DNA of 12,842 nt from positions 1 through 12,842 of the forward strand of contig JBMNOA010000039.1 in the NCBI GenBank assembly GCA_050942825.1, written 5' to 3'. The notes beneath the pieces were generated by a model, which was given only the letters and a program-made list of their open reading frames with translations, had not been told where the DNA came from and did not search any database. Both the position numbers and the translations under genes were made by a program. This DNA is from CAYRML01 sp050942825. Its GTDB lineage: Bacteria > Bacillota > Dehalobacteriia > UBA4068. This document shows positions 5,803 to 12,842 of the stretch, piece after piece; positions within the stretch are counted from its first letter, which is position 1, and every line of letters begins with the position of its first letter.

Positions 5803-6768
5803 TTGCTAAACGATGCTTCCATACAAGAGCTAAAAACATTATTGGACAAAGATAACTTTGACGAGCTTTATGCCATTGCCGACCAAGTCAGAAAAGAACA
5901 CAAGGGTGACATTGTCAATATCCGGGCCATCTTAGAGTTTTCTAATTACTGCCGTAAAAATTGTATCTATTGCGGGCTTAATAGCCACAATAGCAAGCTT
6001 CCGCGCTTTCGCATGATGCCTGAGGAGATGATACATACAGCATACCAAGCCCATGCCGCTGGCTATGAGACTATAATCCTACAATCAGGAGAAGACCCCT
6101 ACTTCACTCCTCAGCTTCTAGGAGAAATCGTCAAAGAGATAAAAAAAACGAACATCACTGTGACCTTAAGTTGCGGAGAAATGAGTTATGATGATTATGC
6201 TTACCTCAAAGAATGTGGCGCTGACCGCTACCTGTTGAAACATGAGACTGCAAACGAAGCTCTCTATGCTGAGCTTCATCCAGGTGAAAGTCTGCAACAT
6301 CATCTGGATTGTCTGAGAAATATCAAAAAATTAGGTTATGGCACCGGCAGCGGCTTCATGATCGGTTTGCCCGGGCAGACCACGGAGACTATCGCCAAAG
6401 ACATTTTGCTGCTAAAGGAATTAGGCTGTGATATGGCAGGAATCGGTCCTTTTATCTCCAATCCCGACACTCCGCTCCAAGGCTATGCCGACGGTAGCCC
6501 GGAAATGACCAAAAGAGCAGTAGCACTTGCACGCATCATCATGTCTAATATCGATCTGCCCGCCACCACTGCATTGGGGGTCTTGGATTTAACGGCTAAA
6601 AATGATGTTTTTTCCACAGGCGCCAATGTGATTATGAAAAAAGTTACTCCCAATCAATACAAAAAGTTTTATGAGATATATCCTTCCCAGTTGACAGATA
6701 CTGATATTCAAAAAGACAGAACAGAATTAGAAAAATACATCATCAAGCTGGGGAGAATTCCAGTATAG
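5803..6768 (+). CDS. hydE: [FeFe]-hydrogenase maturase HydE, radical SAM enzyme
   Basis: HydE (321 residues) is a cytoplasmic radical SAM enzyme in assembly of the 2Fe subcluster of the H-cluster. It acts on the cysteine-ligated Fe(CO)2CN unit made by HydG. The radical SAM cluster motif is Cys50-x3-Cys54-x2-Cys57 (CRKNCIYC), after the family signature RAILEFSNYC. Further family motifs are LQSGEDPYF, DRYLLKHETAN, GLPGQT, GIGPFISNPDTPL and PATTALG. The C-terminal region, where some homologues such as the T. maritima enzyme carry a second cluster Cys triad, has no cysteines here, so only the radical SAM cluster is expected. The start is TTG 5803, 8 nt after AAAGGTAGG, which overlaps the previous gene's stop; no better ATG exists. 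The stop overlaps the hydG ribosome binding site, implying translational coupling. Confidence 0.96.
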   Translation: MLNDASIQELKTLLDKDNFDELYAIADQVRKEHKGDIVNIRAILEFSNYCRKNCIYCGLNSHNSKLPRFRMMPEEMIHTAYQAHAAGYETIILQSGEDPYFTPQLLGEIVKEIKKTNITVTLSCGEMSYDDYAYLKECGADRYLLKHETANEALYAELHPGESLQHHLDCLRNIKKLGYGTGSGFMIGLPGQTTETIAKDILLLKELGCDMAGIGPFISNPDTPLQGYADGSPEMTKRAVALARIIMSNIDLPATTALGVLDLTAKNDVFSTGANVIMKKVTPNQYKKFYEIYPSQLTDTDIQKDRTELEKYIIKLGRIPV

Positions 6769-6780
6769 GAGGATATGAAA

Positions 6781-8193
6781 ATGTATAATAGTATGTCAAA
6801 AAGCGCCACCGAATTTATCGATCATCAAGAGATTCTAAATACTATGGCCTATGCCGAGCAAAACAAAAACAACCACCAGCTGATCAAAAGCATTATTGAC
6901 CGAGCCCATGACTGTAAAGGGCTTTCTTATCAAGAAGCTACTTTACTTTTGTTTTGCAAAGATCCTCAGCTCACTGCGGAGATCTTTAAGTTGGCCAAGG
7001 AAATTAAGTTAAAAATCTACGGTAACAGGATTGTTATGTTTGCGCCGCTCTATCTTTCTAATTATTGTATCAACGGCTGTGTCTACTGTCCATATCATCG
7101 CAGCAATTGTACTATTGCCAGAAAGAAACTCTCACAAGAGGATATCAAAAGGGAAGTAATTGCCCTGCAGGATATGGGGCACAAACGTCTGGCACTGGAA
7201 TCTGGAGAAGATCCTAAAATGAATCCTATAGAATATATTTTGCAATGTATAGATACCATTTACAGTATCAAACATAAAAATGGTGCTATTAGAAGGGTAA
7301 ATGTAAATATTGCTGCGACTACGGTAGAAAATTATAAAAAATTAAAAGATGCCGGTATTGGTACATATATACTCTTCCAAGAAACCTATCATAAAGAAAA
7401 TTATGAGAGATTGCACCCCAGCGGCCCCAAAAAGGATTATGCCTACCATACGGAGGCCATGGATAGGGCTATGGAGGCAGGTATTGATGACGTGGGTATC
7501 GGCGTATTATTCGGAATTTCGGACTATAAATACGACTTTCCTGCTATGCTGATGCATGTCAAACATCTGGAAGATTATTGCGGCTGCGGTCCGCATACCA
7601 TTAGTGTCCCCCGCATTAGGCCGGCAGATAATGTCGACGTACAGGAATATCCGCATGCCGTAGATGATGAAACTTTTAAAAAAATCGTGGCCGTCTTACG
7701 CATTGCTGTCCCCTACACCGGCATGATAATCTCTACACGTGAATCTAAAGATATCCGCGCCGAAGTTTTGCAATTGGGTGTTTCACAAATCAGTGGCGGA
7801 TCCCGTACCAGTGTAGGCGGCTATGTAGAAGAAGAGGAAGAAAACAGCACCCAATTTGAAGTCAATGATACCAGGACTCTGGATCAGATTGTCAATTGGT
7901 TGTTAGAAAAAGGCTACGTTCCCAGCTTCTGTACTGCATGTTATCGGGAAGGCAGAACCGGTGACAGATTTATGGCTTTTGCCAAAAGCGGCCAGATCGC
8001 CAATTTCTGTCAGGCTAATGCCTTGATGACCCTCAAAGAATATCTGGAGGATTATGCCTCTCAAAATACCAGAGATAAAGGTGAAAGAGTCATCAAAGAA
8101 GAATTGGAAAGAATACCTGATGCTAAAATAAAAACTATAGCTCAGGAATATTTGCAGGAATTACATGACGGTAAACGTGACTTCAGATTCTAA
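6781..8193 (+). CDS. hydG: [FeFe]-hydrogenase maturase HydG, radical SAM tyrosine lyase
   Basis: HydG (470 residues) cleaves tyrosine to p-cresol and dehydroglycine, and the latter becomes the CO and CN- ligands delivered as an Fe(CO)2CN-cysteine unit. The radical SAM motif is Cys96-x3-Cys100-x2-Cys103 (CINGCVYC). The C-terminal auxiliary five-iron cluster motif C-x2-C-x22-C is complete (Cys384, Cys387, Cys410). Other family sequences include LALESGEDP, LFQETYH, GVLFGISDYKYD and ISGGSRTSVGGY. Start: TAGGAGG (6766-6772) is only 2 nt from ATG 6775 but 8 nt from in-frame ATG 6781, so 6781 is preferred; the earlier choice would add Met-Lys. The gene follows hydE by 12 nt and precedes hydF by 18 nt. 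Confidence 0.97.
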   Translation: MYNSMSKSATEFIDHQEILNTMAYAEQNKNNHQLIKSIIDRAHDCKGLSYQEATLLLFCKDPQLTAEIFKLAKEIKLKIYGNRIVMFAPLYLSNYCINGCVYCPYHRSNCTIARKKLSQEDIKREVIALQDMGHKRLALESGEDPKMNPIEYILQCIDTIYSIKHKNGAIRRVNVNIAATTVENYKKLKDAGIGTYILFQETYHKENYERLHPSGPKKDYAYHTEAMDRAMEAGIDDVGIGVLFGISDYKYDFPAMLMHVKHLEDYCGCGPHTISVPRIRPADNVDVQEYPHAVDDETFKKIVAVLRIAVPYTGMIISTRESKDIRAEVLQLGVSQISGGSRTSVGGYVEEEEENSTQFEVNDTRTLDQIVNWLLEKGYVPSFCTACYREGRTGDRFMAFAKSGQIANFCQANALMTLKEYLEDYASQNTRDKGERVIKEELERIPDAKIKTIAQEYLQELHDGKRDFRF

Positions 8194-8211
8194 AGATTAG
8201 AGGTGATCCCA

Positions 8212-9402
8212 ATGAGCTTGAACCAAACTCCGGCTGCCAATCGCCTGCATATTGCCATCTTCGGCAAAAGGAACAGCGGTAAATCATCTTTAATAAATGC
8301 TATCACCGGCCAAGATATAGCATTAGTCTCCGAGGTGGCCGGCACTACTACAGATCCCGTTTATAAAGCTATGGAGATACATCCTTTAGGCCCCTGTATG
8401 CTTATAGATACGGCAGGCTTTGATGACTTGGGTCATTTGGGAGAACTACGGGTAGAGAAAACCAAACAAGCACTAGATAAAACTGATATTGCTATCATGC
8501 TATTTTGTGACACTGACCTCACCATGGAAGCAGAATGGATCAGTGAATTCAAAAGACGGAAAATTCCCTTTTTAGCTGTCATCAATAAAGCTGATATCTT
8601 AGAAAACTCTGAGCAAATCTCGGAAAAAGTCCAGGCGGCTTTTTCCGTCCAACCGCTGATTATCAGCGCTAAAAGTGGACAAAACATCAGCAAAATCAAA
8701 GAAGAGATTGCCCGCTTGATACCTGAAGATTTTCAACTTAAAAGTATCACAGCGCATCTGATAAAACCAGGCGATACCGTCCTTTTGGTCATGCCTCAGG
8801 ACATCCAAGCACCCAAAGGCCGTCTGATTTTGCCTCAGGTACAAACCATACGTGATCTCTTGGATAACAAATGTCTGGTGATGAGTGTAACCACCGATAA
8901 TCTAGTCTCTGCTTTGGCTGCCCTGAAAGAACCTCCGCAACTCATCATCACTGACTCGCAGGTTTTTAAAACAGTATATGAACAAAAACCGGCCGAGAGC
9001 CTTCTCACCTCCTTTTCCGTACTTTTTGCCGCTTACAAAGGCAATATTCAGGAATATATTAAAGGCGCCAAAGCCCTCGACCGACTACAACCGGGTGACA
9101 AAGTATTGATAGCGGAGGCCTGCACACATAATCCTTTAGATGGAGATATCGGCAGGATCAAAATCCCCCGATTATTACGAGATAAAATCAGCTCCGATCT
9201 GGAGATTAAAGTAGTCAGCGGTATGGATTTTCCGGACGACATCTCGCCCTATGCCTTAATCATCCATTGTGGTTCCTGCATGTTTAACAGAAGATATGTG
9301 CTGACCAGAATAGCCAGAGCCAGTAGCCAAAACATCCCCATTACCAACTATGGTATAGCTATTGCCAAACTTTCCGGCATATTGGATAAAATTACCGTAT
9401 AG
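8212..9402 (+). CDS. hydF: [FeFe]-hydrogenase maturation GTPase HydF
   Basis: HydF (396 residues) is the scaffold/carrier that receives the 2Fe precursor and passes it to HydA; its GTPase modulates partner interactions. The N-terminal TrmE/Era-like G domain has G1 GKRNSGKSS (18-26), G2 GTTTDP (44-49), G3 DTAGF (66-70), G4 NKAD (125-128) and G5 SAKSG (152-156). A dimerisation region follows, then a C-terminal [4Fe-4S] domain with the HydF signature C-x-H-x46-C-x2-C (Cys304, His306, Cys353, Cys356). ATG 8212 is 6 nt after AGAGGTG; GTG 8203 lies within that site and is rejected. It is the last gene of the operon and is followed by a terminator at 9437. No hydA catalytic subunit is in the window. 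Confidence 0.97.
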   Translation: MSLNQTPAANRLHIAIFGKRNSGKSSLINAITGQDIALVSEVAGTTTDPVYKAMEIHPLGPCMLIDTAGFDDLGHLGELRVEKTKQALDKTDIAIMLFCDTDLTMEAEWISEFKRRKIPFLAVINKADILENSEQISEKVQAAFSVQPLIISAKSGQNISKIKEEIARLIPEDFQLKSITAHLIKPGDTVLLVMPQDIQAPKGRLILPQVQTIRDLLDNKCLVMSVTTDNLVSALAALKEPPQLIITDSQVFKTVYEQKPAESLLTSFSVLFAAYKGNIQEYIKGAKALDRLQPGDKVLIAEACTHNPLDGDIGRIKIPRLLRDKISSDLEIKVVSGMDFPDDISPYALIIHCGSCMFNRRYVLTRIARASSQNIPITNYGIAIAKLSGILDKITV

Positions 9403-9436
9403 GTATTACTAACACTCTACAAATCCACCACTAGAG

Positions 9437-9477
9437 CGGCAAAAAAGACAGGAAATCCCTGTTTTTTTTGCCGTTTT
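9437..9477 (+). terminator. Terminator after hydF
   Basis: CGGCAAAAAAGACAGG (9437-9452) pairs with 9458-9473 over 16 bp with one G-T wobble, with a 5-nt loop, followed by TTTT. It lies 35 nt after the hydF stop and ends the maturation operon before the next promoter. Confidence 0.85.
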
Positions 9478-9574
9478 ATCTTATAATAAAGCCTCTATTA
9501 TACCAATATCTACCTAAATTTAACGTAATGATCTACCAGTATATGATAGTTGGATCAACTTTTTCGATAAACTC

Positions 9575-9603
9575 TTGCCATATCTTAGGTATTGGTTTAC
9601 AAT
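9575..9603 (+). promoter_or_regulatory. Sigma-A promoter of the acyltransferase operon
   Basis: TTGCCA (9575-9580), 17 nt, TACAAT (9598-9603): a good match to TTGACA/TATAAT with ideal spacing, lying between the hydF terminator and the gene at 9677. Transcription would begin near 9610, leaving about 67 nt of leader. A short direct repeat (ACAATATGTACAATATGTA, 9600-9618) covers the -10 box and start region. No other feature is seen in the 200-nt gap. Confidence 0.65.
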
Positions 9604-9676
9604 ATGTACAATATGTAAGTAAATCAGTGACAATTCGACAACAATATCAGCAAAAGTATTTAATGGAGATAATTAT

Positions 9677-11086
9677 ATGCTATTTTCTAGCACTACTTTT
9701 ATTTTTTGTTTTTTGCCAATTGTAATGTTTGTATATTTTATTATTTTGGCAAAAGCACCTATTCTAGTAAAAAATGCTTTTCTGTTGGCTAGCAGCCTGT
9801 TTTTTTATGCTTGGGGAGAACCGAAATTCGTCTTAGTAGTGATCGCTTCTATGCTCTTCAACTGGCTAGCGGGTGTACTGGTCAACAAATGGCGCGACAA
9901 CCGTAAGTTAACTAATCTGATCATTGTATTGATCTTGCTATTCAATGGCGGTTTGTTATTTATTTATAAATACCTTACTTTCACCCTCACCACAATCAGC
10001 CAGGTAACAGGCGCCACCTTCACTATACCGCAGATTGTTTTACCCATCGGTATTTCCTTTTTCACCTTCCAGGCCATTTCCTATGTCCTGGATGTGAGAA
10101 AAGGCATTGTCGAGGTACAGAAAAATCCGCTTTATCTGATGCTCTACATATCATTATTCCCCCATTCCATAGCCGGCCCCATCGTTCGTTACAAAACGAT
10201 TGCCGAACAAATCAAAGAAAGAAAGCCCCGCTTTGATGATCTTTCTTACGGCATCAGCCGCTTCATTGTGGGACTTTCCAAAAAAACTCTTATCGCCGAT
10301 AATATGGCTATAGTAGCTGATAAAGCCTTTGCCTTAGGCGCAAGTGATCTTTCCATGTCTTTTGCCTGGCTGGGAGCCCTGGCCTTTATGTTCCAGATCT
10401 ATTTTGATTTTTCCGGCTATTCCGATATGGCTATCGGACTGGCACGTATCTTCGGCTTCCGCTTTGACGAAAACTTCAACTATCCTTACATAGCCAAAAG
10501 CATTTCCGGCTTCTGGCGCCGCTGGCATATCTCGCTTAGCTCCTGGATGAGAGATTATATTTATTTCCCGCTGGGCGGTAGCCGTGTCAAAAGCCATTTT
10601 CGCCTCATTTTCAATCTTTTGATGGTGTGGATGTTCACCGGGATCTGGCATGGTGCCAACTGGACTTTTCTCTTATGGGGTATTTTTTATTTTGTATTCA
10701 TCACTATTGAAAAAGTAACCGGCTTCGAACAAAAAATGCCTTCCATCTGGCAACATGTTTATACTTTGATAGTGGTACTATTCGGCTGGGTATTGTTCCG
10801 CGCAGCTGATCTGTCTCAAGCTGTATCTTATATTCAAACCATGCTGGGGCTCTCGGGTAATATCCCCATCGATAAATACACTTTATTCTATCTCAAAGAA
10901 TACGGTATTTTCTACATCATAGGTGCACTTGCATCTTTGCCGATCATACCCGCTATCAGGAAAAAAATCACCAATATCAGAATCTTAAATATACCTTTGA
11001 CTGTAATTTTGCTGAGCTTGTTTATTTTCAGCGTTAGCTTCATTATTAAAGGCAACTATAATCCCTTTATTTACTTTAAATTCTAA
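9677..11086 (+). CDS. MBOAT-family membrane O-acyltransferase (AlgI/DltB-like)
   Basis: A 469-residue polytopic membrane protein starting MLFSSTTFIFCFLPIV, as AlgI-type enzymes do, with about ten or more hydrophobic segments. MBOAT hallmarks are visible: PHSIAGPIVRY (162-172), FDFSGYSDMAIGLARIFGF (243-261), FWRRWHISLSSWMRDYIYFP (279-298) and WHGANWTFLLWG (324-335). The last contains His325, corresponding to the essential MBOAT histidine. Such proteins carry an acyl group, usually acetyl, across the membrane for transfer to an exported polymer. ATG 9677 is preceded by GGAGAT at 9665. The next gene starts 11 nt after its stop and encodes the usual DHHW partner. No polysaccharide synthesis gene is in view, so the polymer is unknown. 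Confidence 0.93.
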   Translation: MLFSSTTFIFCFLPIVMFVYFIILAKAPILVKNAFLLASSLFFYAWGEPKFVLVVIASMLFNWLAGVLVNKWRDNRKLTNLIIVLILLFNGGLLFIYKYLTFTLTTISQVTGATFTIPQIVLPIGISFFTFQAISYVLDVRKGIVEVQKNPLYLMLYISLFPHSIAGPIVRYKTIAEQIKERKPRFDDLSYGISRFIVGLSKKTLIADNMAIVADKAFALGASDLSMSFAWLGALAFMFQIYFDFSGYSDMAIGLARIFGFRFDENFNYPYIAKSISGFWRRWHISLSSWMRDYIYFPLGGSRVKSHFRLIFNLLMVWMFTGIWHGANWTFLLWGIFYFVFITIEKVTGFEQKMPSIWQHVYTLIVVLFGWVLFRAADLSQAVSYIQTMLGLSGNIPIDKYTLFYLKEYGIFYIIGALASLPIIPAIRKKITNIRILNIPLTVILLSLFIFSVSFIIKGNYNPFIYFKF

Positions 11087-11097
11087 GAGGATTTAAT

Positions 11098-12333
11098 ATG
11101 AAAAACTATTTATTTACCAAAATCACTTGCATAGTAGTTTTAGTTATCATGGCTCCCATCTGCTGTTATGTCCTTTATCACAGCCTTGGCAACCTACGGG
11201 AAAATCAAGATCAGATCTTTGTTCAGGATGATATTTTTCTCAATGCCCGCGCAGGTATTGACTATCTCAACGCTCAGTATAACGAAAATATACCGCTGAA
11301 AATGAAATTCATCGAGGCCAACGGCTTCTTCCAAAATGCCTTCAATCGTCATTATATTGAAGATGTAGCTATAGAAAACAGTATCGTAAAAGATAATTAC
11401 GGTCAATTGCATTTCACAGGTTTTTGGCAAGAGGAAAATGTCTTTGACCAAAAAACCTTACCCGGATTGATTAAACAAATCACAACACTTAACCAAGCGC
11501 TCAAAGAAAAAAATCTTCCCTTGCTCTACATAGCCGCACCGGAAAAAATCATTGCTGGCTCTACACAATTCCCGATCCTTATCAATAATTATGCCAATGC
11601 CAAAGTAGATTCCTTCCTCAAGGCTTTGCAAGATACGGAAATTCCCACTTTAGACCTGCGGCAAGTCATAACTGAACCGGCAGCAAACAAGGCGGATCTA
11701 TTTTATAAAACAGACCACCATTGGCAGAGTCAAACAGCATTTGATGCAGCTTTTGTTATCGCCGATTATATAAATAATAATTTCGGTACAAATATTGACT
11801 CAGCTAATTATTATAGAGATATCAATAATTATGCCGTTGAGGATTATCCTGCATTTTTTGTTGGCTCACAAGGGCGAAGAGTAGGCAAATATTATGCCGG
11901 AGTCGATGATTTCCATCTCATATACCCCAAATTTGCTACTGACTATACCGTCACCTATTTCTCAGGCAGAGAAAAGTCTAGGACGGGGGATTATCGCTCA
12001 GCCTTAATCTTTGATGATTTTCTCAAAGACGACAATATCTATACCAATCGTTATGCGGCTTATCTGGGTGGCGACCACCCCTTGATGACTATTACCAATC
12101 ATAAGCAAGATAAATACAAAATACTTATTATCAAGGACTCCTTCACTGCTCCCGCTGCATCCTTCCTCTCTACAGCCGTTCATGAGATCAAATTGGTCGA
12201 CCTACGTCATTATAATGACTCACTGACCGATCTGGCGCTGGCATATCAACCTGATCTGACCATCATACTTTACAGTGCTGGCGGCCTCAACGATACTATG
12301 TTTTCTTTTGATAAGCAAGCTAATACCAGATAA
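11098..12333 (+). CDS. DHHW-family (AlgX/AlgJ-like) membrane-anchored acetyl-transfer partner
   Basis: A 411-residue protein with one N-terminal membrane segment (about 7-27), the rest predicted outside. The family motif FYKTDHHWQSQTAFDA places DHHW at 206-209, and KDSFTAPAASFL has candidate nucleophile Ser348. Together these give the Ser-His-Asp arrangement of SGNH-like AlgJ/AlgX acetyltransferases. The protein probably accepts the acetyl group from the MBOAT partner and places it on a cell-surface or secreted polymer. ATG 11098 follows AGAGGA; the 11-nt gap to the preceding gene shows a shared operon. The protein ends just before a strong terminator. The family call is firm; the substrate is unknown. 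Confidence 0.9.
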   Translation: MKNYLFTKITCIVVLVIMAPICCYVLYHSLGNLRENQDQIFVQDDIFLNARAGIDYLNAQYNENIPLKMKFIEANGFFQNAFNRHYIEDVAIENSIVKDNYGQLHFTGFWQEENVFDQKTLPGLIKQITTLNQALKEKNLPLLYIAAPEKIIAGSTQFPILINNYANAKVDSFLKALQDTEIPTLDLRQVITEPAANKADLFYKTDHHWQSQTAFDAAFVIADYINNNFGTNIDSANYYRDINNYAVEDYPAFFVGSQGRRVGKYYAGVDDFHLIYPKFATDYTVTYFSGREKSRTGDYRSALIFDDFLKDDNIYTNRYAAYLGGDHPLMTITNHKQDKYKILIIKDSFTAPAASFLSTAVHEIKLVDLRHYNDSLTDLALAYQPDLTIILYSAGGLNDTMFSFDKQANTR

Positions 12334-12335
12334 TA

Positions 12336-12367
12336 TAAAACAAGCTCTCAAGAGCTTGTTTTATTTA
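12336..12367 (+). terminator. Terminator after the acyltransferase operon
   Basis: TAAAACAAGCTCT (12336-12348) and AGAGCTTGTTTTA (12351-12363) are perfect 13-bp complements. The real loop is probably TCAA or larger. TTTTATTT at the 3' side supplies the U-tract. It begins 3 nt after the stop codon. Confidence 0.85.
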
Positions 12368-12493
12368 AAATATCAGCTTTTGTTTTTTTACCCAAAAAGC
12401 ATTTCCAGTTAAAGAAGAAAAAATTATATATTATTAACATCAACATTTTATTAACCCCTTTTAGAGCAAATTTTTAAGTAATATCTCTCATAA

Positions 12494-12534
12494 AATACCC
12501 CGGTATTATCGAAAATATCCTTGGAAAATATAGT
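12494..12534 (+). promoter_or_regulatory. Possible promoter with palindrome, upstream of the non-coding region
   Basis: TATAGT (12529-12534) is a good -10; TTATCG (12506-12511), 17 nt upstream, is a poor -35. The palindrome AATACC-CC-GGTATT (12494-12507) overlaps the -35 and could be an operator. A start near 12541 would suit the RNA candidate that follows. Confidence 0.3.
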
Positions 12535-12540
12535 AAAATA

Positions 12541-12710
12541 AAATTTTTAATAATAAAAAACGAATCGTAGCCTCGCTGATCTGTTTTTTTAGTAACCTAT
12601 AAATATTTTATTTTTCATCCTTGTATAGCCGGAGGGTAGTCTTTTTCTTGTCAGCTATGTTTGTCTACTTGAGCAGAAAAAAGCTCTGCCTTTAAAGCAG
12701 AGCTTTTTTC
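12541..12710 (+). ncRNA. Possible small non-coding RNA with its own terminator, unknown class
   Basis: The 12364-12842 stretch has no convincing complete gene. From about 12541, G/C-richer islands appear in AT-rich DNA. GTATAGC (12623-12629) can pair with GCTATGT (12654-12660), and the loop sequence GGGTAG (12634-12639) can pair with CTACTT (12665-12670) beyond it, an H-type pseudoknot. A perfect 14-bp terminator hairpin follows at 12676. As the upstream operon is already terminated and the gene on the right seems convergent, this would be a stand-alone RNA of about 170 nt rather than a leader. I could not match it to 6S, tmRNA, SRP or a riboswitch class. Confidence 0.35.
12676..12710 (+). 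terminator. Terminator hairpin of the putative small RNA
   Basis: GAAAAAAGCTCTGC (12676-12689) and GCAGAGCTTTTTTC (12697-12710) form a perfect 14-bp stem with loop CTTTAAA; the T6 run supplies the U-tract. It is symmetrical, so it could also stop leftward transcripts. Confidence 0.75.
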
Positions 12711-12769
12711 AAGGGGAATATTTATATCTTGTACATATACAAAATTACAAATTATTAAGGAATAAATCC

Positions 12770-12801
12770 AAAAAAACGAAAATGTAATATTTACATTTCG
12801 T
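12770..12801 (-). terminator. Leftward terminator of a convergent gene beyond the right edge
   Basis: ACGAAAATGTAA (12776-12787) pairs with TTACATTTCGT (12791-12801) with one bulged A. On the minus strand it is followed by seven T (plus A run 12770-12776), a standard intrinsic terminator. A minus-strand frame reading VVVKII and stopping at 12823-12821 may be the C-terminus of the gene it ends, but six residues cannot prove that. Confidence 0.55.
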
Positions 12802-12842
12802 CTTAAATCTACAAATAGTACTAAATTATTTTAACAACTACT

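Noticed and set aside
9468..9725. 85-residue rightward frame overlapping the start of the acyltransferase gene
   Set aside because: It begins inside the hydF terminator, includes the promoter and overlaps the real start in another frame; it has no ribosome binding site and a composition typical of translated AT-rich spacer.
12540..12840. Long leftward open frame through the right-hand non-coding region
   Set aside because: It has no start codon with a ribosome binding site and passes through two terminator hairpins; the translation looks like random AT-rich sequence.
1..12842. CRISPR array, tRNA, rRNA or insertion sequence
   Set aside because: No regularly spaced repeats, tRNA-like T-loop plus CCA structures, rRNA motifs or transposase genes were seen on either strand.

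Overview
The window reads as chromosomal DNA of an anaerobic, endospore-forming member of the Bacillota. It is AT-rich with strong AGGAGG-type ribosome binding sites. It carries a spore-coat CotJC (manganese-catalase fold) reading frame, a complete [FeFe]-hydrogenase maturation operon and an AAA/S16 Lon-family protease. Genus cannot be fixed from the sequence alone.

Left part (1-3229), leftward strand: the first codons of a gene that leaves the window (27->1) with its promoter region, a full-length Lon-type protease (2623->164), and a small unrecognised gene (3078->2893) that may be frameshifted near its end.

Middle (3230-5255), rightward: a large serine recombinase ends only 20 nt before the C-terminal 164 codons of cotJC. 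The cotJC frame opens exactly at a conserved Gly-Gly-Pro, has an in-frame TAG just before it, and lacks only its N-terminal end (about 30 residues) and start site. All expected metal-ligand residues remain. This is the layout of a recombinase-borne element inserted in a sporulation gene, like the sigK 'skin' element, or the decayed trace of one. The N-terminal half is not in the window. A sigma-E-like promoter in front of the recombinase would fit excision in the sporulating mother cell, but that is inference. A 24-bp hairpin terminator closes the unit.

Hydrogenase maturation operon (about 5333-9473), rightward: a structured 5' leader with an intrinsic terminator is followed by a TM1266-type small regulator, hydE, hydG and hydF, 6-20 nt apart. 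HydG makes the Fe-CO-CN unit from tyrosine, HydE processes it, and HydF is the GTPase scaffold that delivers the 2Fe cluster precursor to HydA. No hydA is in the window. The leader (12-bp closing stem, internal hairpins, terminator before the first gene) matches no riboswitch class I recognise.

Right part (9575-12842): a promoter drives a two-gene unit of an AlgI-like membrane-bound O-acyltransferase and a DHHW/AlgX-like SGNH-fold partner, a pair that typically O-acetylates an extracellular polymer. After their terminator come about 480 nt without a clear gene. These hold a possible 170-nt non-coding RNA with its own promoter and terminator, and a leftward terminator for a convergent gene entering from the right.
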